This document shows positions 8,839 to 18,847 of a stretch of DNA of 64,000 nucleotides, piece by piece. A program made the position numbers and the translations under genes. The DNA is from Hasllibacter sp. MH4015 (lineage in GTDB: Bacteria > Pseudomonadota > Alphaproteobacteria > Rhodobacterales > Rhodobacteraceae): assembly GCF_020177575.1 (NCBI RefSeq), contig NZ_JAHTBK010000001.1:558001-622000 (forward strand), read 5' to 3'. The first letter of the stretch is position 1. Every line of letters starts with the position of its first letter. The notes below the pieces were generated by a model. The model was not told where the DNA came from and did no database searches. It saw nothing but the letters and a program-made list of their open reading frames with translations.

Positions 8839-9251
8839 GTGACACGCCGCAAAACCCGTTCGAGGCCATGTTCAAGCAGGCCCAGGAAATGTCCCAGGAA
8901 TGGGTCAAGTCGGTGAACCCGGCCATGGCGTCCTTCGCGCCCGGCATGGCGGCGGACAAGATGTGGCCGACCGTGCCGGCCGAGATGCTCGAAGCCTTCA
9001 TGGGCAAGCAATTTAATCCCGGCGGCCTCGATGCGAAAACGCGGCTTCTGCTGACGCTTCTGGGCCTGACGATCCAGGGCGCGCTTGCGGAGGCGCAGAT
9101 TCGCCTGACAGTGCGTCACGCGATGGAAGCGGGCGCGACAAGCCAGGAGGTGGCCGAAACCATCGGTCTTGCCGCCCTGTTCGGCGGTGTGCCTGCCATG
9201 ACCAAGGCGATGGAACTGGCGCAAGAGGCGATCCAGGGGGACGAGGCATGA
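8835..9251 (+). CDS. carboxymuconolactone decarboxylase-like protein in nuo operon
   Basis: 138 residues. The C-terminal two thirds ([24 protein letters not shown], then [30 protein letters not shown]) is the helical carboxymuconolactone decarboxylase/AhpD fold. The CxxC pair that gives AhpD its peroxidase-linked activity is absent, and the protein has no cysteine at all. It overlaps both nuoI (ATGA at 8835) and nuoJ (ATGA at 9248), so it is translated tightly with the complex I genes. A structural, assembly or regulatory role is more likely than AhpD redox chemistry; this is inference from the residues and the coupling. Confidence 0.82.
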   Translation: MSDTPQNPFEAMFKQAQEMSQEWVKSVNPAMASFAPGMAADKMWPTVPAEMLEAFMGKQFNPGGLDAKTRLLLTLLGLTIQGALAEAQIRLTVRHAMEAGATSQEVAETIGLAALFGGVPAMTKAMELAQEAIQGDEA

Positions 9252-9862
9252 CGATAGCTGATTTCACCTTCTATCTGTTCGCGCTGTCGGTCATCACCGG
9301 CGGACTCTTCACGGTCGTGTCCAAGAACCCGGTCCATTCGGTTTTGTGGCTGATCCTCGCCTTCCTCAGCGCAGCTGGCCTGTTCGTGCTGCTTGGGGCG
9401 GAATTCGTGGCGATGCTGCTTATCATCGTCTACGTGGGCGCGGTCGCGGTTCTGTTCTTGTTCGTGGTGATGATGCTGGACGTAGATTTCGCCGAGTTGA
9501 AGGCGGAAATGGCGCGATACGTGCCGCTCGGTGGGCTGATCGGGGTCGTGCTGCTGATGCAGTTGTCGCTGGCCTTCGGGGCCTGGACCTTTTCCGAAGG
9601 GATTGACGCGCGCCTTGGCAATCCGACGCCCCCCTTGGACGAGGCCCACAACACGCAGGCCCTGGGGCAGATCATCTATGACCAATATTTCCTTGTGTTC
9701 CAGCTGTCGGGGCTTGTGCTTCTGGTGGCGATGATCGGGGCCATCGTTTTGACGCTGCGCCACCGCGTGGACGTCAAACGCCAGAGCCCCGTCGCCCAGA
9801 TGATGCGCGACCCGGCGACCGCGATGGAACTGAAGGACGTGAAACCGGGGCAGGGGCTTTAG
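9248..9862 (+). CDS. nuoJ: NADH-quinone oxidoreductase subunit J
   Basis: 204 residues with five membrane helices, matching NuoJ (ND6) of the membrane arm. The conserved third-helix region ([20 protein letters not shown]) includes the Y-x-G-A-V-A-V-L-F segment linked to the conformational pi-bulge. The start overlaps the upstream gene's stop by 4 bases. A hydrophilic tail ([15 protein letters not shown]) follows the last helix. NuoJ takes part in coupling quinone reduction to proton pumping. Confidence 0.96.
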   Translation: MTIADFTFYLFALSVITGGLFTVVSKNPVHSVLWLILAFLSAAGLFVLLGAEFVAMLLIIVYVGAVAVLFLFVVMMLDVDFAELKAEMARYVPLGGLIGVVLLMQLSLAFGAWTFSEGIDARLGNPTPPLDEAHNTQALGQIIYDQYFLVFQLSGLVLLVAMIGAIVLTLRHRVDVKRQSPVAQMMRDPATAMELKDVKPGQGL

Positions 9863-9913
9863 GCCGCCGCTTCGCAAGAACGACAAATCGCGGGAAGCCG
9901 CGGAGGGACAGAC

Positions 9914-10222
9914 ATGACTATAGGTCTCGAACATTACCTGACGGTGGCCGCCGCGCTGTTCGTCATCGGGATTTTCGGCATCTTCCTGAACCGGAAGAAT
10001 GTGATCATCATCCTGATGTCGCTGGAATTGGTGCTCCTGTCGGTGAACATCAACATGGTCGCGTTCTCGTCCTACCTGGGCGATCTGACGGGGCAGGTCT
10101 TCACGCTGTTCATCCTGACGGTCGCCGCGGCCGAGGCCGCGATCGGCCTTGCCATCCTGGTCTGTTTCTTCCGCAATCGCGGCACGGTCGACGTGGAAGC
10201 CGTCGACAACCTGAGGGGCTAG
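9914..10222 (+). CDS. nuoK: NADH-quinone oxidoreductase subunit K
   Basis: 102 residues with three membrane helices, the normal NuoK (ND4L) size. Two conserved intramembrane glutamates of the proton path are present: Glu38 in MSLELVLL and Glu74 in [14 protein letters not shown] 9914 follows GGAGGGACAGAC, a good ribosome-binding site. It lies between nuoJ and nuoL, as in other nuo clusters. Confidence 0.97.
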   Translation: MTIGLEHYLTVAAALFVIGIFGIFLNRKNVIIILMSLELVLLSVNINMVAFSSYLGDLTGQVFTLFILTVAAAEAAIGLAILVCFFRNRGTVDVEAVDNLRG

Positions 10223-10226
10223 GCGC

Positions 10227-12422
10227 ATGGAACAAATCCTTCTTTTCGCCCCCCTTGTCGGCGCACTGATCTGCGGGTTCTCCTGGCGGTTGATCGGGGA
10301 GACCGGGGCCTGTGTCGTGGCCACGCTGATGCTGGCGCTGTCATGCCTATTGTCGTGGGTCGTGTTCCTGACCTTCGACCCAAGCGCGCACGATAACGGC
10401 TATTATACCGAGAGCCTGTTCACCTGGATCGAAAGCGGCACGCTATTCACCGATTGGGCAATCCGTGTGGACCGCCTGACCGCGATCATGCTGATCGTGA
10501 TCACGACCGTGTCCGCGCTCGTCCATCTGTATTCGTTCGGCTACATGGCCCATGACGAGAACTTCAAGGAGGGCGAGAGCTATCGCCCCCGGTTCTTCGC
10601 CTACCTCAGCTTTTTCACCTTCACGATGTTGATGCTGGTCACGGCGGACAACCTGTTGCAGCTGTTCTTCGGCTGGGAAGGGGTGGGCGTCGCGTCCTAT
10701 CTGCTGATCGGGTTCTACTTCCGCAAACCGTCCGCGGGTGCTGCGGCGATGAAGGCGTTCATCGTGAACCGGGTCGGCGATTTCGGCTTCCTGCTTGGCA
10801 TTTTTGCGATTTTCTGGATGACGGACTCGATTCAGTTCGACGTGATCCTCGCGGCCGGGGCGGACCTGGCCGAGATGTCGATCACGTTCCTGGGGATGGA
10901 GTTGGATGCGGCGGAAACCATCGCATTCCTGCTGTTCATCGGCGCGATGGGCAAGTCGGCGCAGTTGTTCCTGCACACATGGCTGCCCGACGCGATGGAA
11001 GGCCCGACGCCGGTGTCGGCCCTGATCCATGCCGCAACCATGGTCACGGCGGGCGTGTTCCTGGTCTGCCGCATGTCGCCGGTCATCGAATACGCGCCCA
11101 TGGCGGGCAATTTCATAATCATCGTGGGGGCTGTCACCGCGTTTTTCGCAGCCACGGTCGGCCTTGTGCAGAACGACATCAAGCGCGTGATCGCCTATTC
11201 GACCTGCTCGCAGCTTGGCTACATGTTCGTGGCCGCCGGCGTCGGTGCCTATCCCGTCGCGATGTTCCACCTGTTCACCCACGCCTTCTTCAAGGCGATG
11301 CTGTTCCTCGGCGCGGGGTCCGTCATCCACGGAATGCACCACGAGCAGGACATGCGGAATTACGGCGGACTGCGGAAGAAGCTGCCCTACACGTTCTGGG
11401 CGATGATGATCGGAACATTGGCGATCACCGGCGTGGGCGTTCCCGTGGCGCTGTTCACCCTAGGGGGGATACCGCTTGGCTTTGCCGGGTTCCTGTCCAA
11501 GGACGCGGTGATCGAAAGCGCGTTCGCCTTCGGTCCGGGCTTGGGGGAATTTGCCTTCTGGTCGCTGGTGATCGCGGCGTGCTTCACCAGTTTCTATTCC
11601 TGGCGGCTGATGTTCCTGACCTTCTTCGGGGAGCCGCGTGGCGACAAACACACCCATGACCACGCCCATGAATCGCCCAAAACGATGCTGGCGCCGCTCG
11701 GCGTTCTCGCCCTTGGTGCGGTCCTGTCCGGCATGGTCTGGTACAACTCATTCTTCGGACACACGGACGATGTCGGTCGCTTCTTCGGCGTGCCCTATGC
11801 CGAGGCCGCGCATCACGGTGACGAAGCGCATGGGGACGAGACGCACGGGGACGAGGCGCAGGTTGTCGATGACGGCCATGGCGACGATGAAGCCCATGCC
11901 GCGGAAAGCGCGGAGGGACATGGCGAGGCGGGCGGTTACGGCGAGGAGCACCATTACAGCCTTGTCGGAGAACCTGGCGAGGGCGCGGTTCACGCAGCCC
12001 CTGATAACGATATCCTGAACGAGGCCCACGCGGTGTCTTATTGGGTGAAGACTGCGCCGTTCTTCGCGATGCTGATCGGGCTTGCCATGGCCTATCTGTT
12101 CTACATCGTGAACCCGTCCCTTCCGGGGCGTCTGGCCGCGCAGCAACGCCCACTCTACAACTTCCTGCTGAACAAGTGGTATTTCGACGAAGCCTACGAA
12201 TTCCTCTTCGTTCGGCCCGCGCGGTGGCTGGGACGCTTCCTTTGGAAGGGCGGCGACGGAGCCGTGATCGACGGGGGTATCAACGGGTTGGCCATGGGGA
12301 TCATCCCGTTCTTCACCCGCCAACTGAACCGGGTGCAATCCGGCTACATCTTCCATTACGCGTTCGCGATGGTGCTGGGGATCGTGATCCTCATCACCTG
12401 GGTAACGTTGAGCGCGGGGTAA
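10227..12422 (+). CDS. nuoL: NADH-quinone oxidoreductase subunit L
   Basis: 731 residues, longer than E. coli NuoL (about 613). NuoL is the distal antiporter-like proton-pumping subunit with the long lateral helix. Conserved elements seen: Glu in [14 protein letters not shown], Lys in [27 protein letters not shown], and the [18 protein letters not shown] helix. The extra length is mostly a hydrophilic insert at about residues 525-590, full of His, Asp, Glu and Gly (repeats of [15 protein letters not shown] type) and lacking any hydrophobic segment. It precedes the C-terminal lateral-helix region. The core antiporter domain is complete. Confidence 0.96.
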   Translation: MEQILLFAPLVGALICGFSWRLIGETGACVVATLMLALSCLLSWVVFLTFDPSAHDNGYYTESLFTWIESGTLFTDWAIRVDRLTAIMLIVITTVSALVHLYSFGYMAHDENFKEGESYRPRFFAYLSFFTFTMLMLVTADNLLQLFFGWEGVGVASYLLIGFYFRKPSAGAAAMKAFIVNRVGDFGFLLGIFAIFWMTDSIQFDVILAAGADLAEMSITFLGMELDAAETIAFLLFIGAMGKSAQLFLHTWLPDAMEGPTPVSALIHAATMVTAGVFLVCRMSPVIEYAPMAGNFIIIVGAVTAFFAATVGLVQNDIKRVIAYSTCSQLGYMFVAAGVGAYPVAMFHLFTHAFFKAMLFLGAGSVIHGMHHEQDMRNYGGLRKKLPYTFWAMMIGTLAITGVGVPVALFTLGGIPLGFAGFLSKDAVIESAFAFGPGLGEFAFWSLVIAACFTSFYSWRLMFLTFFGEPRGDKHTHDHAHESPKTMLAPLGVLALGAVLSGMVWYNSFFGHTDDVGRFFGVPYAEAAHHGDEAHGDETHGDEAQVVDDGHGDDEAHAAESAEGHGEAGGYGEEHHYSLVGEPGEGAVHAAPDNDILNEAHAVSYWVKTAPFFAMLIGLAMAYLFYIVNPSLPGRLAAQQRPLYNFLLNKWYFDEAYEFLFVRPARWLGRFLWKGGDGAVIDGGINGLAMGIIPFFTRQLNRVQSGYIFHYAFAMVLGIVILITWVTLSAG

Positions 12423-12428
12423 GGCATC

Positions 12429-13994
12429 ATGGACAACCTGATTTCCATCGTCACCTTCCTGCCCGCCGTGGCCGCGATCACCATGGCCGTGTTCCTGCGC
12501 GGCGATGACGAGGCCGCGCAACTGAACGCGAAACGGCTGGCAATGGCCGCAACCGGCTTCACCTTCCTGATCTCGCTGTTCCTGTTGGTGCAGTTCGATG
12601 CCGCGAATACCGGTTTCCAGCTGGTCGAGGAATCCGAGTGGCTCTTCGGCCTGCAATACCGTGTGGGCGTTGACGGCATCTCGATCCTGTTCGTGATGCT
12701 GACGACCTTCCTGATGCCCATCACGATCGCGTCCTGCTGGGGTGTGACGCACCGCGTGAAGGAATACATGATCGCGATGCTGGTGCTGGAGACGCTGATG
12801 ATCGGCGTGTTCGTGGCGCTTGATCTGGTCCTGTTCTACCTGTTCTTCGAGGCCGGCCTGATCCCGATGTTCCTGATCATCGGCATCTGGGGCGGCAAGG
12901 ATCGGATCTACGCGAGCTTCAAGTTCTTCCTCTACACCTTCCTCGGCTCCGTCCTGATGCTGGTGGCGATGGTCGCGATGTACGTGGATGCGGGCACGAC
13001 ATGCATGGGCGGCTGTGGCGAGGGCGTTCGGTCGCTGATGGACCACAACTTTGCCACTGACACAGTGAGCGTTCTGGGTTTCACCATCGTGGGCGGGATG
13101 CAGACGCTTTTGTTCCTCGCCTTCTTCGCCAGCTTCGCGGTGAAGATGCCGATGTGGCCGGTCCATACCTGGCTGCCGGACGCCCACGTGCAGGCCCCCA
13201 CGGCAGGCTCCGTGATCCTGGCGGCGGTTCTGCTGAAGATGGGGGGCTACGGCTTCCTGCGCTTCAGCCTGCCGATGTTCCCGGTCGCCTCCGACCTTTT
13301 GGCGCCGCTGGTGTTGTGGATGAGCGTAATTGCCATTGTCTACACGTCCTTCGTGGCCATTGTGCAGGAGGATATGAAGAAGCTGATCGCCTATTCTTCG
13401 GTCGCGCATATGGGCTTCGTGACGATGGGCATATTCGCCGCGAACCAGAACGGCGTGGACGGGGCGATTTTCCAGATGATCAGCCACGGCTTCATCTCAG
13501 GCGCGCTCTTCCTGTGCGTCGGCGTGATCTATGACCGGATGCATACCCGCGACATCGACGCCTATGGCGGCCTTGTGGTGCGCATGCCCGCCTACGCGCT
13601 GATCTTCATGCTGTTCACCATGGCCAATGTGGGCCTGCCGGGAACGTCCGGGTTCGTGGGGGAATTCCTCACGCTCATCGGGGTCTTCCAGGTCAACACC
13701 TGGATCGGCGTCTTCGCCGCGACCGGCGTGATCCTGTCGGCCTGCTATGCCCTGTGGCTCTACCGCCGGGTCGTCTTCGGCGACCTGATCAAGGAAAGCC
13801 TCAAGACCATCTCCGACATCACCCCGCGCGAGCGCGCGATTTTCGCGCCGCTGGTCCTCATGACGATCCTGTTGGGCGTCTATCCCAGCCTCGTCACCGA
13901 TGTGATCGGCCCGTCGGTCGCCGATCTTGTTGAAAATTACGACATGGCCGTGGCGGCGTTTGAACCGCACACCCACGTCGCCGAAAACCACTGA
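12429..13994 (+). CDS. nuoM: NADH-quinone oxidoreductase subunit M
   Basis: 521 residues with about 14 membrane helices, the normal NuoM (ND4) size. Key antiporter residues are in place: Glu141 ([10 protein letters not shown]), Lys239 ([18 protein letters not shown]) and Lys270 (LLKMGGYG). The discontinuous-helix segments needed for proton translocation are recognisable. ATG 12429 lies 6 bases after nuoL. NuoM and NuoN are sequential proton channels of the membrane arm. Confidence 0.97.
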   Translation: MDNLISIVTFLPAVAAITMAVFLRGDDEAAQLNAKRLAMAATGFTFLISLFLLVQFDAANTGFQLVEESEWLFGLQYRVGVDGISILFVMLTTFLMPITIASCWGVTHRVKEYMIAMLVLETLMIGVFVALDLVLFYLFFEAGLIPMFLIIGIWGGKDRIYASFKFFLYTFLGSVLMLVAMVAMYVDAGTTCMGGCGEGVRSLMDHNFATDTVSVLGFTIVGGMQTLLFLAFFASFAVKMPMWPVHTWLPDAHVQAPTAGSVILAAVLLKMGGYGFLRFSLPMFPVASDLLAPLVLWMSVIAIVYTSFVAIVQEDMKKLIAYSSVAHMGFVTMGIFAANQNGVDGAIFQMISHGFISGALFLCVGVIYDRMHTRDIDAYGGLVVRMPAYALIFMLFTMANVGLPGTSGFVGEFLTLIGVFQVNTWIGVFAATGVILSACYALWLYRRVVFGDLIKESLKTISDITPRERAIFAPLVLMTILLGVYPSLVTDVIGPSVADLVENYDMAVAAFEPHTHVAENH

Positions 13995-14006
13995 AGGACG
14001 CCCACG

Positions 14007-15452
14007 ATGATTGGTGCTGATCTGTCCATCATGACCCCGGAAATCGTCCTGGCGCTGTTCGCCATGGCGGGCCTGATGGGGGCGGTCTACACGACCAAGG
14101 ACGGCCTTGCCCCCGCGCTCACATGGGCGACTGCGATCCTGTTCGTGATCATGGCCTTCTATATCGGCGTCACGGGGAACGGCGCGCGCGAAGCGTTCGG
14201 TGGTATGTTCGTTGACGACGCGTTCAGCCGCTTTGCCAAGATCACGATCCTGCTGTCGGCCGCTGCGATTCTGATTATCAGCCAAGATTACATGTCCAAG
14301 ACGGACCTTCTGCGCTTCGAATTCCCGATGCTGATCGTTCTGGCCGTGGTCGGCATGATGGTGATGGTCTCCGCCGGGGACCTTCTGGCGCTCTATATGG
14401 GGTTGGAGCTTCAGTCGCTCGCTCTCTATGTCGTGGCATCCCTGCGGCGCGACAGCGTGCGGTCCACGGAGGCCGGGTTGAAGTACTTCGTGCTCGGCGC
14501 CTTGTCCTCCGGCCTTTTGCTCTACGGCACATCGCTGACCTACGGCTTCGCGGGCACCACCCAATTCGCGGGCATCATCGAGGCCGCGGACGGAGAGCTG
14601 ACGCTTGGCCTTCTGTTCGGCCTTGTCTTCATCCTTGCGGGCATGGCCTTCAAGGTCTCCGCCGCGCCGTTCCACATGTGGACACCGGATGTCTACGAAG
14701 GCTCCCCCACACCGGTCACGGCACTGTTCGCGACGGCACCGAAGGTTGCGGCGATGGCGCTGTTCGCGCGCGTGGTCCACGATGCCTTCGGGGGCGTGGT
14801 GGGCGATTGGCAGCAGATCGTCGCCTTCCTTGCCGTGTTCTCCATGTTCCTCGGTGCGATTGCCGCCATCGGGCAGACCGACCTGAAGCGCCTGATGGCC
14901 TATTCCTCGATTTCTCACATGGGGTTCGCCCTGATGGGTCTTGCCGCCGGCACGGCGCTGGGGGTCGAGGCGATGCTGATCTACATGGCGATCTACGTGG
15001 CGATGAATATCGGCACCTTCGCCTTCATCCTGACGATGGAACGGGACGGGCGACATGTAACCGACATCTCCTCGCTCAGCGCATTCGCGTCGAAGGAACC
15101 GACGAAAGCTATCGCGATCCTGATCCTGATGTTCAGCCTCGCCGGTGTGCCGCCGCTTCTTGGGTTTTTCGGCAAATACGCCGTCCTTCTGGCAGCGGTG
15201 GATGCGGGCCTTGTGTGGCTTGCGGTTGCGGGCGTCATCGCCTCGGTGATCGGTGCGTTCTACTACATCCGGATCGTCTACCTGATGTATTTCGGCGAAC
15301 CGGGTGAAGGCCTCGATGGCCGCATGGGCGTGGTCCAATATGTCGGGCTTCTGGCGATGGCGGCGATCATCGTCCTGGGCGCGCTGCCGTGGATCAACCT
15401 CTTCGGGATCGAGGGATCGGCGGAGATTGCCGCCGCGATGCTGACCCGCTGA
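14007..15452 (+). CDS. nuoN: NADH-quinone oxidoreductase subunit N
   Basis: 481 residues with about 14 membrane helices (ND2 homologue). Visible family features include the intramembrane Glu in [14 protein letters not shown], the Lys in [21 protein letters not shown] and the [18 protein letters not shown] helix. It is the last subunit gene of the cluster. The start is 12 bases after nuoM, with GAAGGACG as a possible ribosome-binding site. birA follows after a single base, so the transcript continues. Confidence 0.97.
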   Translation: MIGADLSIMTPEIVLALFAMAGLMGAVYTTKDGLAPALTWATAILFVIMAFYIGVTGNGAREAFGGMFVDDAFSRFAKITILLSAAAILIISQDYMSKTDLLRFEFPMLIVLAVVGMMVMVSAGDLLALYMGLELQSLALYVVASLRRDSVRSTEAGLKYFVLGALSSGLLLYGTSLTYGFAGTTQFAGIIEAADGELTLGLLFGLVFILAGMAFKVSAAPFHMWTPDVYEGSPTPVTALFATAPKVAAMALFARVVHDAFGGVVGDWQQIVAFLAVFSMFLGAIAAIGQTDLKRLMAYSSISHMGFALMGLAAGTALGVEAMLIYMAIYVAMNIGTFAFILTMERDGRHVTDISSLSAFASKEPTKAIAILILMFSLAGVPPLLGFFGKYAVLLAAVDAGLVWLAVAGVIASVIGAFYYIRIVYLMYFGEPGEGLDGRMGVVQYVGLLAMAAIIVLGALPWINLFGIEGSAEIAAAMLTR

Positions 15453-15453
15453 T

Positions 15454-16203
15454 ATGGCGACCTGGCCCGAAGGCGTGGGCCGCCGCATCCTGGCAGAGAC
15501 CGATAGCACCATGGCGGAAGCCGCGCGGGTCGCACCCGGCCTTGCAGGCCCCGAATGGATCCTCGCGCTGCATCAGAGTGCCGCGAAGGGCAGGCGGGGC
15601 CGGGCCTGGGCCAACCCAAAGGGCAATTTCGCGGCATCGCTTGTGTTCCGCCCCACCGGTCCCGTGGAGCAGGTGGCCCTGCGCTCTTTCGCGGCCGCCA
15701 CGGCCTTGCGCGCGGCGCTGGTGGAGCTTGGCGTGCCCGGGACGGCCCTGTCCTTGAAATGGCCCAATGACGTTCTCCTGAACGGCTGCAAGCTTGCCGG
15801 GATCCTACTCGAAAGCCTCGGCGATGGGCGGGGCGGGGTCAGCCACCTGATTGTCGGGATCGGCGTGAACCTGGCCTCCGCGCCTACGCCCGCGCAGGTG
15901 GAGGCTCACGCCGTCCGGCCCGTCGCGCTGGCCGATATCGGCGTGCAGGCTTCACCCGAGGCCCTTCTCGATGCCCTAGCTCCGGCCTTCGCCACGCGCG
16001 AGGCGAGCCTTTCCACCTACGGGTTCGGCCCCATCCGCAGGGAATGGCTGTCACACGCCGCGCGTTTGGGGGAGGTGATAACCGCCCGCCTGCCGAATGA
16101 GGAGGTTACGGGGACCTTCGCGGAGGTGGACGAGAGCGGAAACCTCATTCTCGACACGCCCAAGGGTCGTCGCGCCATCGCGGCGGCGGAGATATTTTTC
16201 TGA
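15454..16203 (+). CDS. birA: biotin--[acetyl-CoA-carboxylase] ligase
   Basis: 249 residues. It activates biotin with ATP and transfers it to the lysine of the BCCP subunit of acetyl-CoA carboxylase and related enzymes. The catalytic fold is recognised by the early TDSTMAEA, the biotin-loop region GRRGRAWANPKGNF, and KWPNDVLLNGCKLAGIL at about residues 102-118. There is no N-terminal winged-helix repressor domain, so this is a class I ligase without transcriptional activity. It begins one base after the nuoN stop. A birA directly behind nuoN is common in Rhodobacterales. Confidence 0.94.
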   Translation: MATWPEGVGRRILAETDSTMAEAARVAPGLAGPEWILALHQSAAKGRRGRAWANPKGNFAASLVFRPTGPVEQVALRSFAAATALRAALVELGVPGTALSLKWPNDVLLNGCKLAGILLESLGDGRGGVSHLIVGIGVNLASAPTPAQVEAHAVRPVALADIGVQASPEALLDALAPAFATREASLSTYGFGPIRREWLSHAARLGEVITARLPNEEVTGTFAEVDESGNLILDTPKGRRAIAAAEIFF

Positions 16204-16319
16204 CGGATGCAGCGTCCGACATGGCGGAATGGGTTGAGTGCGCCCAAAGAAATAGGGGCTACCGTCCGCGCGCGCCATAAAGCAACAATGGCAAAACGAC
16301 ACGACCGGGGGACGACCGA

Positions 16320-17099
16320 ATGCTTCTATGCATTGATTGCGGCAACACCAACACCGTTTTTTCAATCTGGGACGGGGAGGCTTGGCTGTGCACCCTGCGC
16401 ACGTCCACCCACCATTCCCGTACGGCGGATGCCTATTTCACCTGGTTTTCCACGCTCCTGAACCACTACAAGATCGACCCGCAGATCGACGATGTCATCA
16501 TCTCCTCCACCGTGCCGCGCGTCGTGTTCAACCTGCGCGTCTTTTGTGACCGGTTCTTCAACCTCCGTCCGCTGGTGGTCGGCAAGCCCGATTGCCTGTT
16601 GCCCCACGACCCACGTGTGGATTTCGGCACCGGTGTAGGTCCCGACCGCCTGGCCAATGCGGCGGGTGCCTACGATCGGCACGGTGGCGATTGCGTCGTG
16701 GTGGATTTCGGCACGGCCACGAATTTCGACGTGGTGGCCGATGACGGGGCCTATGTCGGCGGCGTCATTGCGCCGGGCGTGAACCTGTCATTGGAAGCCT
16801 TGGCACTCGGGGCAGCCGCGCTGCCCCATGTCGACATCACCCAACCCGACAAGGTGATCGGAACCAACACGGTCGCCTGCATCCAATCCGGAGTTTTCTG
16901 GGGCTATGTCGGCCTGATCGAGGGGATCACCTCCCGGATCAAGGCGGAATACGGCAAGCCGATGAAGGTAATCGGCACCGGCGGCCTCGCCCCCTTGTTT
17001 GCGCAGGGTGAGGTGTTATTTGACACCGTCGAAGATGACCTGACGATGTATGGCCTGACCGTCATTCATAAATATAACAAGGACAACAATCCCCCATGA
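16320..17099 (+). CDS. coaX: type III pantothenate kinase
   Basis: 259 residues. It catalyses ATP-dependent phosphorylation of pantothenate, the first step to coenzyme A. The ASKHA-fold motifs are clear: the phosphate-binding DCGNTNTVF at residues 6-14, GTGVGPDRLANAAGAYDR around residue 102, DFGTATNFDVV around 128 (catalytic Asp), and the C-terminal GTGGLAP. The start lies 116 bases after birA. Its ATG is preceded by GGGGGACGACCGA. The TGA overlaps the ATG of the RNase J gene (ATGA), giving coupled translation. Confidence 0.95.
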   Translation: MLLCIDCGNTNTVFSIWDGEAWLCTLRTSTHHSRTADAYFTWFSTLLNHYKIDPQIDDVIISSTVPRVVFNLRVFCDRFFNLRPLVVGKPDCLLPHDPRVDFGTGVGPDRLANAAGAYDRHGGDCVVVDFGTATNFDVVADDGAYVGGVIAPGVNLSLEALALGAAALPHVDITQPDKVIGTNTVACIQSGVFWGYVGLIEGITSRIKAEYGKPMKVIGTGGLAPLFAQGEVLFDTVEDDLTMYGLTVIHKYNKDNNPP

Positions 17100-18772
17100 G
17101 TGATCGAAATCGCCTTATCTACCTCCCCGTCGGCGGCGCGGGAGAGATCGGGATGAACTGCTATGTCTACGGCTATGGGCCGGAAGGGCAGGAGCGGTTC
17201 ATCATTGCCGATATCGGCGTGGCCTTCCCGGATATGGATGGCCAGCCCGGTGTGGACCTGATCCTGCCAGACGTGACCTGGTTGGAGGAGCGTCGCGACC
17301 GGATCGACGGGATCTTCATTACCCACGCCCACGAGGATCACGTGGGGGCCGTCGGCCACCTTTGGGGCCGTCTGCGCGCGCCGGTCTATTGCCGTCGCTT
17401 CACCGCGATCCACGCGATGCGGAAATTGCAGGAAGCAGGCCACGACAGCGAACAGGTGAATGTCGTCAAGGCTTACCCGGACGTCGTCGAAGTCGGCCCC
17501 TTCCGCGTGCAATTCGCACCCGTCAGCCACTCCATCCCTGAAGCCTCCGCCTTGGTGATCGAAACCGATGCGGGACGGGTGATCCATTCCGGCGATTTCA
17601 AGATCGACCGCAACCCGATGGTCGGTGAAGCCTTTGATGAGGCGATGTGGGCCGAGATCGGAGAGGCCGGCGTCCTGGCCTATATCTGCGATTCTACGAA
17701 TGTCTTCAGCCGCAATCCCGGACGGTCGGAAAGCCAGCTGCCCGAGCAGATCACCGAATTGGTGAAAAACGCGCGCGGCATGATGGTGGCGACCACCTTC
17801 GCGTCCAATATCGCGCGGGTCAAAACCCTCGCTGATGCGGGCGTGGCGGCGGGCCGGTCCGTCTGCCTTATGGGCCGCGCCATGCAGCGGATGGTGAAGG
17901 CGGGCGAAGAAGCCGGCGTGCTGCATGATTTCCCCGCCACGCTCAGCCCCGAAGATGCGCTGGATGTCCCACGCGAGAACCTGATGCTGATCGTAACCGG
18001 GTCGCAAGGCGAGCGCCGCGCGGCCTCGGCCAATCTGAGCCGGGGCAAGTTCCTGGGCCACGAACTCAAGGAAGGGGATACGTTCCTTTTCTCCTCCAAG
18101 ACGATCCCCGGAAACGAAGTGCCCGTCGCCCACATCCAGAACGCGCTGGCCGAGATCGGGGTGGAGATTTTCGACGATGAATCCGGGTTCTACCATGTCT
18201 CGGGTCACGCCAACCGGCCGGATCTGGAGGTTATGCACGATGTGCTGGAACCGCAAATCCTGATCCCCTGCCACGGCGAATTCCGCCATCTGCGCGAACA
18301 TGCACGGCTGGCGATTTCCAAGGGGATGGCGGGCATCGTCGCACCCAACGGCGCGGTGGTGGAGCTGTCGGGCAACGCGCCGGGCGTCGTGGAGCACGTG
18401 GAAACGGGGCGCACGTATCTCGACGGCGATGCCTTCGTCGGCCAGTTCGACGGCGTGATCCGCGAGCGGATGAAAATGGCGCTGAACGGGATGGTGGTCG
18501 TGGCGCTGATCATCGACGAAAGCGATGAGGTTCTGGAGGATGCGTGGGTCGCCTTGAAAGGTCTCCCCGAAACCGGATCATCCGGCGCGCCCTTGCAGGA
18601 GCTGATCGAGGATGATCTGGCAAGCCTGCTGCCCCGGCTCGACGCAAAGGTCGTCGAGGACGATGAAAAGCTGGAAGAGGCCGTGAAGCGGGTCGCGCGC
18701 AAAGTCTGCGCGCAAGAGATCGGGAAGAAGCCGGAAGTGACATTGCTCGTTAGCCGCCTGATGGCCGACTGA
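17096..18772 (+). CDS. rnj: ribonuclease J
   Basis: 558 residues. A beta-CASP metallo-beta-lactamase exo/endoribonuclease used for mRNA turnover and rRNA 5' maturation; alphaproteobacteria carry it alongside RNase E. The zinc motif is THAHEDHVGAVGHLWG (His77, His79, Asp81, His82), with further ligands in PVSHSIPEA and HSGDFKID. The beta-CASP domain spans about residues 215-360, followed by CHGEFRHLREHARLA and a C-terminal domain. The start overlaps coaX by 4 bases. A strong terminator follows. Confidence 0.95.
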   Translation: MSDRNRLIYLPVGGAGEIGMNCYVYGYGPEGQERFIIADIGVAFPDMDGQPGVDLILPDVTWLEERRDRIDGIFITHAHEDHVGAVGHLWGRLRAPVYCRRFTAIHAMRKLQEAGHDSEQVNVVKAYPDVVEVGPFRVQFAPVSHSIPEASALVIETDAGRVIHSGDFKIDRNPMVGEAFDEAMWAEIGEAGVLAYICDSTNVFSRNPGRSESQLPEQITELVKNARGMMVATTFASNIARVKTLADAGVAAGRSVCLMGRAMQRMVKAGEEAGVLHDFPATLSPEDALDVPRENLMLIVTGSQGERRAASANLSRGKFLGHELKEGDTFLFSSKTIPGNEVPVAHIQNALAEIGVEIFDDESGFYHVSGHANRPDLEVMHDVLEPQILIPCHGEFRHLREHARLAISKGMAGIVAPNGAVVELSGNAPGVVEHVETGRTYLDGDAFVGQFDGVIRERMKMALNGMVVVALIIDESDEVLEDAWVALKGLPETGSSGAPLQELIEDDLASLLPRLDAKVVEDDEKLEEAVKRVARKVCAQEIGKKPEVTLLVSRLMAD

Positions 18773-18790
18773 AGCCTTGATCTGAAACAG

Positions 18791-18828
18791 AAAACGCCGC
18801 GCGGGCTGATCGGCTCGCGCGGCGTTTT
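18791..18828. terminator. bidirectional intrinsic terminator between rnj and the DEAD-box gene
   Basis: Perfect 13-bp inverted repeat AAAACGCCGCGCG / CGCGCGGCGTTTT (18791-18803 and 18816-18828) with a 12-base loop. The stem supplies a T run at the 3' side on either strand. It lies between two convergent genes, ending rnj on plus and the RNA helicase on minus. Confidence 0.88.
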
Positions 18829-18847
18829 CGTGTCGTCGGGGCGATGT

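Noticed and set aside
11748-15512. Long minus-strand open frames of 579 and 671 codons opposite nuoM and nuoN
   Set aside because: Same GC-driven antisense effect. The composition is dominated by His, Arg, Asp and Gln, and the plus-strand genes are secure.
16204-16319. Possible tRNA or small RNA between birA and coaX
   Set aside because: No cloverleaf, T-loop or conserved stem could be built. The region appears to be leader sequence only.
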